Of a stretch of 42,249 nt of DNA, positions 1 through 7,379 are shown one piece after another. The notes under the pieces are model-generated. The model saw only the letters and a program-made list of their open reading frames with translations, was not told the origin of the DNA and made no database searches. The position numbers were made by a program, and so were the translations under genes. Location: assembly GCA_018060465.1 (NCBI GenBank), contig JAGOVX010000004.1, positions 1 to 42,249 on the forward strand. Reading direction: 5' to 3'. Origin of the DNA: Candidatus Saccharimonadota bacterium (GTDB lineage: Bacteria > Patescibacteriota > Saccharimonadia > Saccharimonadales > Saccharimonadaceae). Position 1 is the stretch's first letter; each line of letters opens with the position of its first letter.

Positions 1-477
1 CAGTTAGCCGATCAAGTGTACAGCGCATTAGCTAAGGGAACAAACGCCAGTATGGCGCTTGATCTCACTACTACGCCCTATTCGGTAGAGAAAATCACTG
101 TCGATGGTCAAAAATGGGCAGAAGTAAATCTCACAACTCAGCGTGCCATGTTGCATGTTGGTGACAAAACGGTTGCTTCATTCCTTATCTCATCTGGTAT
201 TTCAATTTATGCCACAAGAACAGGCACGTTTAGTGTTTGGTACAAAACCCCCACGCAAACCATGACAGGCGGAAGCAAGGCGACGGGCGATTACTACAGT
301 TTGCCAGACGTAAGGTGGGATACGTATTTTGATGGAGGCAATGCCTTCCATACTGCATATTGGCACAATAATTTCGGGACTCCAATGAGCCATGGATGCA
401 TCAATATGCGCGAAGCAGACGCAAAAGTTGTGTACGACTTTGCTCCACTGGGCACAAAAGTAGTAGTTCACTACTAA
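1..477 (+). CDS. L,D-transpeptidase catalytic domain (YkuD), 5' truncated
   Basis: The frame is open from base 1, so the N-terminus lies outside the window and only the last ~158 codons are seen. The YkuD catalytic signature is clear: a His codon at 349-351 followed by SHGC, with the catalytic Cys at 397-399, then the conserved INMRE stretch. Family members form 3-3 or lipoprotein-peptidoglycan cross-links outside the membrane, with Cys as the acyl-enzyme nucleophile. The protein stops 20-odd residues after the motif, the usual YkuD end. A hairpin terminator follows immediately. Domains upstream of YkuD, such as an anchor, cannot be seen. Confidence 0.9.
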   Translation, partial: QLADQVYSALAKGTNASMALDLTTTPYSVEKITVDGQKWAEVNLTTQRAMLHVGDKTVASFLISSGISIYATRTGTFSVWYKTPTQTMTGGSKATGDYYSLPDVRWDTYFDGGNAFHTAYWHNNFGTPMSHGCINMREADAKVVYDFAPLGTKVVVHY

Positions 478-507
478 AAAACTTCAGCCCATACGGACTG
501 AAGTTTT
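478..507. terminator. Bidirectional intrinsic terminator
   Basis: Arms AAAACTTCAG (478-487) and CTGAAGTTTT (498-507) pair perfectly over 10 bp around a 10-nt loop. There is a T-run on the plus side and, read on the minus strand, a run of six T after the stem. It ends the transpeptidase gene on plus and the tRNA-Met transcript on minus. Confidence 0.8.
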
Positions 508-520
508 AATAAAATGCACG

Positions 521-597
521 TGGTAGCACCGACAAGGCTTGAACTTGTGACCTCAGGCTTATGAGTCCTGCGCTCTAACCAGCTGAGCTACGGTGCC
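521..597 (-). tRNA. tRNA-Met (CAT), probably elongator
   Basis: On the minus strand a full cloverleaf is readable: 7-bp acceptor GGCACCG/CGGTGCT (the first pair is G-U), D-arm GCTC...GAGC, anticodon loop CTCATAA with anticodon CAT, T-arm ACAAG-TTCAAGC-CTTGT, discriminator A and an encoded CCA (521-523 on plus). The G1-U72 pair lacks the initiator C1/A72 mismatch, and the anticodon stem lacks the initiator GGG/CCC pairs, so elongator Met is preferred. tRNA-Ile2, which carries CAT before lysidine modification, cannot be fully excluded. The last anticodon-stem pair is an A-G mismatch. Confidence 0.9.
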
Positions 598-712
598 CCG
601 GAAATGAGACAAACCTACGGTTTTTCTCATCGCGCCGCGCACTGGCAAAGCCAGCTGCTCGGGCTGCTCTTTTCCCTTAGCGACAAGCTATAGGGATGCT
701 CGAGTTATTGTA
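598..712 (-). other. Structured region upstream of tRNA-Met, possible transcribed leader
   Basis: Three hairpins stack here: 604-615 with 619-630 (12 bp, one mismatch, 3-nt loop), CTGGC-AAA-GCCAG (about 641-653), and CCCTTAGC with GCTA/AGGG arms (about 675-697). A minus-strand TACAAT at 712-707 could be a -10 for a transcript reading through these hairpins into the tRNA. No -35 is obvious and no protein is encoded. It may be only a precursor 5' leader. Confidence 0.3.
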
Positions 713-738
713 GCAAAAAAACAGAGAGAATTCTAGGG

Positions 739-744
739 TATACT
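739..744 (+). promoter_or_regulatory. -10 box TATACT of maf
   Basis: TATACT followed by AG, ending 6 nt before the maf ATG, so transcription should begin at or next to the A of the start codon. No Shine-Dalgarno can fit. Confidence 0.65.
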
Positions 745-750
745 AGAGAC

Positions 751-1362
751 ATGAAGATTATTTTAGCGAGTCAATCGCCTCGTCGACGTGAATTGCTGGC
801 ACTCATGGGTGTAGATTTTGACGTGATTACTAGCAATTTTGATGAGAAGCTTGATGATTCACGTGATGCTAGCGTGGTTGCAAAGGAACTCGCCTTAGGA
901 AAGGCCATGATTGTGGCTGAAGCTAATCCAGATGCCTATGTAATCGGGGCAGACACAATAGTGACGGTAAACGGCAGGCAACTAGAAAAACCTACGTCGG
1001 AAGAAAATGCGCACGAGCTATTAAAAGCATTATCGGACACAGTTAATTATGTGACGACTGGACTTGTTGTGCTATGCATACGTGACAATGTTCGTTTGAT
1101 GGACGCAGATACCGCCGCCGTCTATTTTGGTCCGTATGATGCGCAAGCTGTTAAAGACTATATAGCCACAGGTGATCCAATGGATAAGGCAGGGGCATAC
1201 AGTATTCAAAAGCTGTACGGCACAATGATCACGCGGATCGAAGGGAGCTGCGACGGTATAATGGGCCTGCCAACTGCAAAGCTCGCTTCCCTTTTATCTC
1301 AGTGCGGCATTGCAGCAACTGCGGTAGAAATTAGTCCTGAAAACGTGACAGATATCGTATAG
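751..1362 (+). CDS. maf: Maf-family nucleoside triphosphate pyrophosphatase
   Basis: The 203-aa protein opens with the Maf signature (ASQSPRRREL at residues 6-15) and carries the GADTIV motif around residue 66. Maf enzymes hydrolyse non-canonical or modified nucleoside triphosphates (dTTP/UTP/CTP-type substrates) to monophosphates and were first linked to septum inhibition. The length is normal for the family (about 190-200 aa). The start is chosen at the ATG just 6 nt after TATACT. The 3' end overlaps the promoter region of the next unit: GTGACA at 1345 and TATAAT at 1369. It lies alone between the tRNA-Met region and the Y-family polymerase unit. Confidence 0.93.
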   Translation: MKIILASQSPRRRELLALMGVDFDVITSNFDEKLDDSRDASVVAKELALGKAMIVAEANPDAYVIGADTIVTVNGRQLEKPTSEENAHELLKALSDTVNYVTTGLVVLCIRDNVRLMDADTAAVYFGPYDAQAVKDYIATGDPMDKAGAYSIQKLYGTMITRIEGSCDGIMGLPTAKLASLLSQCGIAATAVEISPENVTDIV

Positions 1363-1374
1363 AAGGCTTATAAT
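1345..1374 (+). promoter_or_regulatory. Promoter of the polymerase unit
   Basis: GTGACA (1345-1350), an 18-bp spacer and a perfect TATAAT (1369-1374). It overlaps the last codons of maf. Transcription should start near 1381, about 240 nt upstream of the first credible start codon. Confidence 0.6.
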
Positions 1375-1380
1375 AAGAGG

Positions 1381-1618
1381 ATATCCTCGCGATACACACT
1401 ATCCACCAGCTGGTGGAAAAGCGTCCCTCCGGGAGATTCATCATTGTCTTCGGATACTCGCTAGAAACGGGCAAGTAGACGGGCAATATAGTTCTAAAAC
1501 GTTTCTCTATATCAGAACTCACGAAGTACGAGAACTTAGCTCGAGCTTTAGGGGGAGGAGCGAATCTTTGGATTCACTCCAAAATGAAGTGGAGGGGTTG
1601 GCCCCTCCTGGAGAAATT
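1381..1618 (+). ncRNA. Structured 5' leader or small RNA before the Y-family polymerase unit
   Basis: No convincing reading frame covers this stretch, but local structure is dense. It holds GAGG-ATAT-CCTC (1377-1388), a perfect 16-bp palindrome with arms TCCACCAG/CTGGTGGA (1402-1417), TCCC-TCC-GGGA (1424-1434), a TGTC-TTCG-GATA hairpin with a cUUCGg tetraloop (1445-1456), ATATAG/CTATAT arms (1486-1491, 1507-1512), CGAG/CTCG arms (1529-1543), GGAGCGAATC/GATTCACTCC (about 1557-1580, one mismatch), and GGAGGGG-TTGG-CCCCTCC (1591-1608) directly before the ribosome-binding site of the next gene. I recognise no known riboswitch, tmRNA, SRP RNA or 6S RNA. It could be a regulatory leader or an independent RNA. 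Confidence 0.45.
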
Positions 1619-1885
1619 ATGAATGATGAAACTTTGTTGAACGAACGAGTTGATGCAGTAGCGACGTTCGGTACGGGTTTGAACCCGTGTACGCCAGTGC
1701 GATTTCGCCGGTCAAATGGACGGATGGTGGAGGTGACAGAAATTGGCCTGCGCCATCCGACCGAGCAAGGCAGGCGGATGGTTCATATTTTTGACGTGAC
1801 AGATGGCGGGGCAGACTATCGGTTGGAATTTGATAGTGAGCGCCTGACGTGGCATCTAACCATGGAGGGCGATCATGCAGTATAG
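1619..1885 (+). CDS. Small conserved-type protein before a Y-family polymerase (DUF6504-like?)
   Basis: An 88-aa protein. The ATG at 1619 is preferred because GGAG sits 5 nt upstream; an in-frame TTG at 1568 would add 17 residues that are really hairpin sequence. The core PVRFRR...VTEIG...DVTDGGADYRLEFD...WHL looks like a small all-beta domain. It resembles, by eye, the DUF6504-type domain that accompanies Y-family polymerases in Actinobacteria; this match is unverified. It lies 42 nt before the polymerase gene, so a shared transcript and a role in lesion bypass or its control are plausible. The hairpin at 1591-1608 could occlude the ribosome-binding site. Confidence 0.6.
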   Translation: MNDETLLNERVDAVATFGTGLNPCTPVRFRRSNGRMVEVTEIGLRHPTEQGRRMVHIFDVTDGGADYRLEFDSERLTWHLTMEGDHAV

Positions 1886-1927
1886 TGACTATTCTTTTGG
1901 GGCCACAAAGAACGGGGGGCTCATAAT

Positions 1928-3163
1928 ATGAAACATCATCTCAACACTTCCCTACCTCTCGTTATGCACGTCGATCTCAACAGCTGCTTCGCTACGGTAG
2001 AGCAGCAAGCTCGGCCGATGCTGCGAGGCAAGCCAGTGGCAATTATGAATCGTCGTACCGAACACACCATGATCGTTACGTGCAGCTACGAGGCCAAGGC
2101 GATGGGCGTAAAGCTGGGTATGCGATTTCGCGATGCCAAAAAGCTGTGTCCAGATTTGATCGGCCTAGAAAGTGATCCGCCAAAATATCGGTTTGTCTAC
2201 CATAAACTGATGGGCATTATGAATGACTATTCGGCACATGTACGCATGAAAAGTATTGATGAGGGAGTGATAGATTTTTCTGAAGCTCCAGCTGGTCTAC
2301 GTAAGGGCCAGACTCTTGAGCAGATTGGTTACGAGATAAAACAGCGGCTAAAAGACGAAGTGGGGTGTGCCATGCGCTGTAATGTAGGCATTGGTACGAA
2401 TCGATTTTTAGCTAAAACCGCCGCGGGTTTGCACAAGCCAGATGGACTAGATGTTCTAACGTCGCACAATCTACGAGAAGTATTTTCAACGCTTGAATTA
2501 ACAGACCTAACGGGCATAGCTGGCCGTATGGAGCATCGCCTCAATGCGGTTGGTATTTACACTCCCCTGCAGTTTTTAGACGCCGATCCAGTCACGCTCG
2601 AAAAAATGGTATATAAAAGTGTTTGTGGGGTAGAGTGGCATCAGCGCTTGAGGGGTTGGGAAGTCGACAAGCGTGATTTTCCAATGCGTACGGCTGGCCG
2701 ACAGTACGTACTAGAAAGGATTAATTTAAACTACCAGCAAGTAATGCAGCGCCTTCATAATTTATGCGAAAGCGTCGGCTATAAAGTTCGTTCGCAAGGC
2801 TTGCAAGCACGTGGCGTTTCGGTCCATGCTCGCAGTCGTTCAACTGGGTACTGGCAGGCACGACATATGGCTAGTATGCCATTCTTTTCCGACCAAGCCA
2901 TTTTCTCGATTGCTGCACAACTATTTTCCAATGCTCCTAGTGACATGAAGGAAATAGGTGTGACGTGTTACGAACTTAGCGAAGCAGGTGATGTGCAATT
3001 AAGGTTATTTGGTGATGAGCTAGCGCGAGAACAAAAAATCGTCGGTGCAATCGATGATATAAATAAACGCTACGGTGAACGCACTGTTCACAGCGCTAGC
3101 ACACTGGGTACCGGTATGTATGTAAAACAGAAGATACCGTTTGGCAGCACGCGGTATTTATAG
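1928..3163 (+). CDS. Y-family (UmuC/DinB-like) translesion DNA polymerase
   Basis: The 411-aa protein begins with the Y-family palm motif HVDLNSCFATVEQ: catalytic Asp in HVD, and Phe at the steric-gate position. It has the second catalytic site SIDE and the helix-hairpin-helix-like TDLTGIAGRMEHRL region near residue 200. Near the C-terminus QLRLF (residues 357-361) is a canonical sliding-clamp binding pentapeptide. Such enzymes copy damaged DNA with low fidelity. It follows the small protein at 1619-1885 and the structured leader, and no LexA-type gene is in the window. Whether it is DinB-like or ImuB/UmuC-like is not settled; both catalytic carboxylate motifs are present, which argues for an active enzyme. 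Confidence 0.9.
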   Translation: MKHHLNTSLPLVMHVDLNSCFATVEQQARPMLRGKPVAIMNRRTEHTMIVTCSYEAKAMGVKLGMRFRDAKKLCPDLIGLESDPPKYRFVYHKLMGIMNDYSAHVRMKSIDEGVIDFSEAPAGLRKGQTLEQIGYEIKQRLKDEVGCAMRCNVGIGTNRFLAKTAAGLHKPDGLDVLTSHNLREVFSTLELTDLTGIAGRMEHRLNAVGIYTPLQFLDADPVTLEKMVYKSVCGVEWHQRLRGWEVDKRDFPMRTAGRQYVLERINLNYQQVMQRLHNLCESVGYKVRSQGLQARGVSVHARSRSTGYWQARHMASMPFFSDQAIFSIAAQLFSNAPSDMKEIGVTCYELSEAGDVQLRLFGDELAREQKIVGAIDDINKRYGERTVHSASTLGTGMYVKQKIPFGSTRYL

Positions 3164-3183
3164 ACAAATCTATAGAAAAACAG

Positions 3184-3189
3184 TATAGT
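3184..3189 (+). promoter_or_regulatory. -10 box TATAGT
   Basis: TATAGT ends 9 nt before the ATG at 3199. There is no Shine-Dalgarno in the gap, so a near-leaderless start is likely. Confidence 0.45.
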
Positions 3190-3198
3190 ATTCTAATT

Positions 3199-4413
3199 AT
3201 GAAATTCCCAACAGAACAGTCGGGTGTTCAGCCTATTATTGACTATCTGGGTCATCACCCAATGCGCCCAAAAGAGGAAATTGCACGTGCACTAGCAGAG
3301 TTAGGGTTCAAGATCCCCTACATATTTGATGATTTTGATTCTGCCGTACGATCGGGTGAAAAATTTATAGCACGTAGCGAGGGCCCAGATGAGCTTTTTC
3401 ACTCTGGTTTAAAAGTTAGTATCACTAATGACGGGAATCATGAGCATCATGCGAGAACGGCTGCGTTGGCAGCGGCAGTGGCAGATCCCAGTAGGTCTTA
3501 CCATACACTAACTGCTGATGGTAACCCAATGCGAGATTTAGTACGTAGATCAGACGGGTGGGCCAGGATTATTAAGAATGTAACTGGCGTAGACTACGAT
3601 CGGGATGAATTGGCGAGAGCTCACGGCTTTTCATACTGGAAAGTGGCCGATGGTAATGTAATGTATATTATTGCTGATAGCGGACGCGAAGGACGATACT
3701 ATATAGGTGGCTCAAAGAGTAATCCTTTTTTTGCAGAAATAGAGGACGGTACCATAAAGAACAGTTGGGAGTTTAGTCGAGATGTCACATTACCTGATGC
3801 AAGGAAGATGACTGAATTTTATGAAGCAGTTGTTCAAGCTGGTCCATTCGACTCTGAAAATGCGGCGTTTCTTGAGTGTGTTGATCCGGGTCCCACTAAA
3901 GAAATCGCCTTCTTGCAGTATTTGCCAACACATAAAAGAACTCTACGAAAAGAGAAAATTGATGTGCCCCAAAACGGAATTACCTGGGTAAGAGGTGCGA
4001 CGACGGTTGATCAACCAGCCATAGCGTTTACAGATGGTGATCATCTGTTGTCGGATATCAAAAACGGAAGGACAGTGATCCCGATCGCTGGGAAAAACTT
4101 TCTCGCCAGTGAGCCCGTCTCTGGTGAGTTTATTTTACCAAGGGCTGCAGGAATGGTTATTGGCCACTATGACGGTGAAATACTAAAACGCTACGGTGGA
4201 GCATCTATTAATCACGGATCGAGGGGCACGATGTTCAAGCCGAAGGTAACGATAGGTCTGTCTAGCGCAGCCCTTGATTTTTATCACGAAGTAGAAGAAT
4301 ACAATAAACCTCGACGGACGTTGATGAAAGTCGATTCAGATGGCGAGCGTGCTCAGGTGTTGGTGAAGCGTGGAAAAAAAGTTGTTTCGCTGCACGACAC
4401 AGCGAGCGTATAA
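3199..4413 (+). CDS. Protein of unknown function with a possible swivelling-domain-like C-terminus
   Basis: I do not recognise this 404-aa cytoplasmic protein: there is no signal peptide and no membrane segment. The first ~60 residues (QPIIDYLGHHPMRPKEEIARALAE) look like a winged-helix N-terminus. The C-terminal third contains LLSDIKNGRTVIP, then AAGMVIGHYDGEILKRYGG, SINHGSRGTMFKPKVTIG and MKVDSDGERAQV. That order is reminiscent of the phosphohistidine swivelling domain of PEP-utilising enzymes (GG..SH....G.PAVVG, then VDG..G.V), but it is degenerate and the comparison is tentative. It is expressed from its own promoter after the polymerase gene. Its stop codon overlaps the -10 box of the next gene. 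Confidence 0.7.
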   Translation: MKFPTEQSGVQPIIDYLGHHPMRPKEEIARALAELGFKIPYIFDDFDSAVRSGEKFIARSEGPDELFHSGLKVSITNDGNHEHHARTAALAAAVADPSRSYHTLTADGNPMRDLVRRSDGWARIIKNVTGVDYDRDELARAHGFSYWKVADGNVMYIIADSGREGRYYIGGSKSNPFFAEIEDGTIKNSWEFSRDVTLPDARKMTEFYEAVVQAGPFDSENAAFLECVDPGPTKEIAFLQYLPTHKRTLRKEKIDVPQNGITWVRGATTVDQPAIAFTDGDHLLSDIKNGRTVIPIAGKNFLASEPVSGEFILPRAAGMVIGHYDGEILKRYGGASINHGSRGTMFKPKVTIGLSSAALDFYHEVEEYNKPRRTLMKVDSDGERAQVLVKRGKKVVSLHDTASV

Positions 4414-4414
4414 T
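4409..4414 (+). promoter_or_regulatory. -10 box TATAAT spanning a stop codon
   Basis: Perfect TATAAT made from the last Val codon, the stop codon and one more base of the upstream gene. It ends 6 nt before the ATG at 4421. Confidence 0.6.
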
Positions 4415-4420
4415 AGAACT

Positions 4421-4597
4421 ATGAATAAAACAGTAGTTTTGTTGTTTGCAACGGTGTTTGGGCTTGCAGGTGCATATATACCATCACTTTTTGGTGACCA
4501 TGATATGTTTGGCGGATGGAGCATCCTAGGAAGTACTATAGGCGGCTTGTTCGGCATTTGGCTGGCTTTTTGGCTCGCAAAACGATTTGAGTGGTAA
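4421..4597 (+). CDS. Small two-segment membrane protein
   Basis: 58 aa with two hydrophobic segments (about residues 4-22 and 33-53) and a Gly-rich second segment (GSTIGGLFGIWLAFWLAKRF) of the kind seen in GlsB/YeaQ-type and other small Gly-zipper membrane proteins. The start is the ATG 6 nt after TATAAT; an upstream in-frame start would overlap the preceding gene. Its stop shares one base with the tilS start (TAATG), so translation is probably coupled. Function unknown. Confidence 0.65.
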   Translation: MNKTVVLLFATVFGLAGAYIPSLFGDHDMFGGWSILGSTIGGLFGIWLAFWLAKRFEW

Positions 4598-5436
4598 TGA
4601 AATATGTTGTAGCTGTTTCTGGCGGGGTGGACTCGGTGGTACTGCTCGATATGTTGGTGCGCGAAGGTGCGCATGAGTTGATAGTGGCGCATTTTGATCA
4701 TGGCATTCGGCCTGAAAGCGATGCCGATGCACGGTTTGTACATGCACTCGCTAAAAAGTATGATCTAGCATTTGAAACAAAACGTGAGGAGTTGGGTGCA
4801 CGTGCGAGTGAAGATCGTGCCCGCGAGCGCCGCTACGCATTTTTAAATAGTATTGCCAAAACACACTCCGCAACTCTCGTAACGGCACATCATAAAGATG
4901 ACATGCTGGAATCAATTGCTATCAACGTAACGCGCGGTACAGGCTGGCGAGGCTTGGCGGTTTTTGCAAATCCTGCAATTGTTCGCCCGCTGTTGGATAT
5001 GCCTAAATCCGAGCTATATCGCTATGCAGTGCGCCATGGGCTTGAATGGGTTGAAGATGAAACAAACGCTGAGACAATCTACCTACGAAATCGTTTACGC
5101 AGATTGCTACATACGCACATGGCGCAACGAGCAAAAAATGATATGTATACGCTGTGGCAGCAGCAAATTAATCTACGACAAGAAATTGATGCTGAATGTC
5201 AGAAGGTCCTCGTGGGGGCGGGCAAATCTCGTTACTTTTTTACACACATTGATGAAGGGGCGGCGCTGGAATTACTGCGCGGCATGTTGGTAGAAAACAA
5301 TGCCAGTCTGACACGTCCTCAGCGCAAAAGATTACTGCATGCAATTAAAACAATGTCGGCCGGAACTACATTTGAAGCAGGCTCTGGCGTACATGTAACA
5401 TTTTCCAAGCAAGAATTCATTGTCAATGTTGGCTAA
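4597..5436 (+). CDS. tilS: tRNA(Ile)-lysidine synthase, short form
   Basis: The PP-loop SGGVDS lies at residues 8-13, and the AHFDHGIR and TAHHKDDMLES motifs typical of TilS follow. The enzyme ligates lysine to C34 of tRNA-Ile2 (CAU) using ATP, so that it reads AUA; AUA codons are common in this window. At 279 aa it is far shorter than the ~430-aa E. coli form and keeps mainly the catalytic domain plus part of the linker. The start is the ATG at 4597, overlapping the previous stop by one base (TAATG). tilS next to ftsH is a common bacterial arrangement. Confidence 0.9.
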   Translation: MKYVVAVSGGVDSVVLLDMLVREGAHELIVAHFDHGIRPESDADARFVHALAKKYDLAFETKREELGARASEDRARERRYAFLNSIAKTHSATLVTAHHKDDMLESIAINVTRGTGWRGLAVFANPAIVRPLLDMPKSELYRYAVRHGLEWVEDETNAETIYLRNRLRRLLHTHMAQRAKNDMYTLWQQQINLRQEIDAECQKVLVGAGKSRYFFTHIDEGAALELLRGMLVENNASLTRPQRKRLLHAIKTMSAGTTFEAGSGVHVTFSKQEFIVNVG

Positions 5437-5449
5437 AAACTGCTATTAT
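5420..5449 (+). promoter_or_regulatory. Promoter of ftsH
   Basis: TTGTCA (5420-5425), an 18-bp spacer and TATTAT (5444-5449) preceded by TGC (extended -10). Other -10-like hexamers follow at 5451, 5459 and 5478, so the exact start is uncertain. All give a leader that contains the GGAGG ribosome-binding site at 5489-5493. Confidence 0.45.
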
Positions 5450-5503
5450 TTATAGTAGTAGAATACAACACGAGACTTGTAATAGAACGGAGGAATTTTA
5501 TTT

Positions 5504-7369
5504 ATGGCTACAGCGAAAAAGCCGCAAAAGGGCGGTATTGGTAACACTATTCGACTAACACTCTTTTGGACACTACTTGTAGTAACAGTGCTAGGAGTTG
5601 TTGCAATCCTCTCGCCACACGATAAATTAAAAGATGTCAGCCTTAGTAGTGTCATTAGCCGAGCAAACAAGGGCCAGGTACGCAAGCTTGAAGTTGAAGG
5701 CGACAATGTAAAAGTTACCGTAAAGGGCGAGGATAGTCCTACTGAAAAAGCTATCAAAGACAGTAGCGGTACATTGTACGACCAAGGCCTAAATAAAGAT
5801 TCAAAAGCTGAAATTACCTACGTACAGCCATCTGGTACAGGTGATGCGTTATGGACATTGGCGGGCATTATATTGCCAGTTTTGGCTATCGGCGCGTTAT
5901 TTATGTTTATGATGCGTCAGGCACAAGGCCAAAATAATCAAGCACTCGGGTTCGGTAAAAGCAAGGCAAAGCTATACGGCCTCGACAAAGAGCGTGTTAC
6001 ATTTGTCGATATTGCAGGCAATGATTCTGCCAAGCAAGACCTTGAGGAAGTGGTTGACTTCCTGAAACACCCAAAGAAGTACCAGCAGCTAGGCGCTAAA
6101 ATACCAAAAGGTGTGCTACTGGTAGGCAATCCAGGTACAGGTAAAACTATGCTCGCCCGGGCAGTGGCGGGTGAAGCCAATGTGCCTTTCTTTAGTATTT
6201 CTGGTTCAGAATTTGTAGAAATGTTTGTAGGTGTTGGTGCCAGTCGTGTACGTGACTTATTTGCAAAGGCAAAGAAAAACGCGCCAGCAATCATTTTTAT
6301 CGATGAGATTGATGCAGTCGGTCGTCGCCGCGGTAGCGGCATGGGCGGTGGACACGACGAGCGCGAGCAAACACTCAATCAAATACTGGTAGAAATGGAC
6401 GGCTTTGAAACTGGTACGAACGTAATAGTATTGGCGGCAACCAACCGCGCTGACGTGCTTGATCCAGCATTATTGCGTCCTGGACGTTTTGACCGTCGTA
6501 CCAATATTATGTTGCCGGAACGACGTGACCGTGAGGCAATCTTGAAAGTACATTTCAAGAACAAACCAACCGAAGCCAATGTAGACCTAGACAAACTCGC
6601 TGCCAAAACAGCCGGTAGTAGCGGTGCTGATTTAGCCAACATTGCCAACGAAGCGGCGATTATTGCAGCTCGTCGCAATGCCAAAAAAATTACCAATCAT
6701 GATCTTACGGAAGCGTTTGAAAAAGTTGCGATAGGCCCAGAGCGAAAAGCCAAAGTAATGAATGATCGAGAGAAAGAACTAACCGCCTATCACGAGGCTG
6801 GACACGCCATTGTTGGTCATGTGCTGCCAGATTCAGACCCTGTTCATAAGGTTACTATTATTCCGCGCGGTGGTACGGGTGGAGTCACGTGGTTCTTGCC
6901 ACCTGAAGATAAAAGCTATACAAATGTCTTTGAGTTCAAAGACATCTTGGCACGTGCCATGGGCGGTCGTATCGCCGAAAAAATAAAATACGGTGAAGAC
7001 GGTATTACGACAGGTGCCGGAAGTGACCTTCGGAAGGCTACGGAAATCGCACGAGATATGGTGATCGAGCAAGGCATGGGCAAGAAGCTACGAGACCAAG
7101 TTTTCCATGAAGATAGCGGCGGCATGGTATTCGATAAAATTACTCATGAGCGTCCGTACAGCGATGATACAGCCCGACAAATTGATAGTGAGGTAGAGCA
7201 ACTTATCAAAGAGGCTGCCATGCGTGCAGAATCAGTGATTCGAGCCAACATGCCAAGCCTAGAAAAACTTGCCAAAACATTGTTGACTGAAGAAACGATC
7301 GAAGAAGACGTTGTGCTGCAACTATTGCACGATACTAAACTACCAAAAGAGGCTATGCTTCACGCATAG
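5504..7369 (+). CDS. ftsH: ATP-dependent zinc metalloprotease FtsH
   Basis: 621 aa with the full FtsH plan: an N-terminal membrane segment (about 17-36), a periplasmic-type domain, a second segment (about 115-136), an AAA module with Walker A GNPGTGKT (208-215) and Walker [15 protein letters not shown], and the zinc site HEAGH (430-434) with the third ligand Asp near 508 in [11 protein letters not shown]. It degrades misfolded membrane and regulatory proteins. The usual Walker A reads GPPGTGKT; here the second residue is Asn, which should not abolish binding. GGAGG sits 10 nt before the ATG. It is followed after 10 nt by murJ. Confidence 0.97.
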   Translation: MATAKKPQKGGIGNTIRLTLFWTLLVVTVLGVVAILSPHDKLKDVSLSSVISRANKGQVRKLEVEGDNVKVTVKGEDSPTEKAIKDSSGTLYDQGLNKDSKAEITYVQPSGTGDALWTLAGIILPVLAIGALFMFMMRQAQGQNNQALGFGKSKAKLYGLDKERVTFVDIAGNDSAKQDLEEVVDFLKHPKKYQQLGAKIPKGVLLVGNPGTGKTMLARAVAGEANVPFFSISGSEFVEMFVGVGASRVRDLFAKAKKNAPAIIFIDEIDAVGRRRGSGMGGGHDEREQTLNQILVEMDGFETGTNVIVLAATNRADVLDPALLRPGRFDRRTNIMLPERRDREAILKVHFKNKPTEANVDLDKLAAKTAGSSGADLANIANEAAIIAARRNAKKITNHDLTEAFEKVAIGPERKAKVMNDREKELTAYHEAGHAIVGHVLPDSDPVHKVTIIPRGGTGGVTWFLPPEDKSYTNVFEFKDILARAMGGRIAEKIKYGEDGITTGAGSDLRKATEIARDMVIEQGMGKKLRDQVFHEDSGGMVFDKITHERPYSDDTARQIDSEVEQLIKEAAMRAESVIRANMPSLEKLAKTLLTEETIEEDVVLQLLHDTKLPKEAMLHA

Positions 7370-7379
7370 AAGCGACGAC

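Noticed and set aside
1331-1522. 63-aa minus-strand ORF over the polymerase leader
   Set aside because: It overlaps hairpins and the promoter, and its composition is not protein-like.
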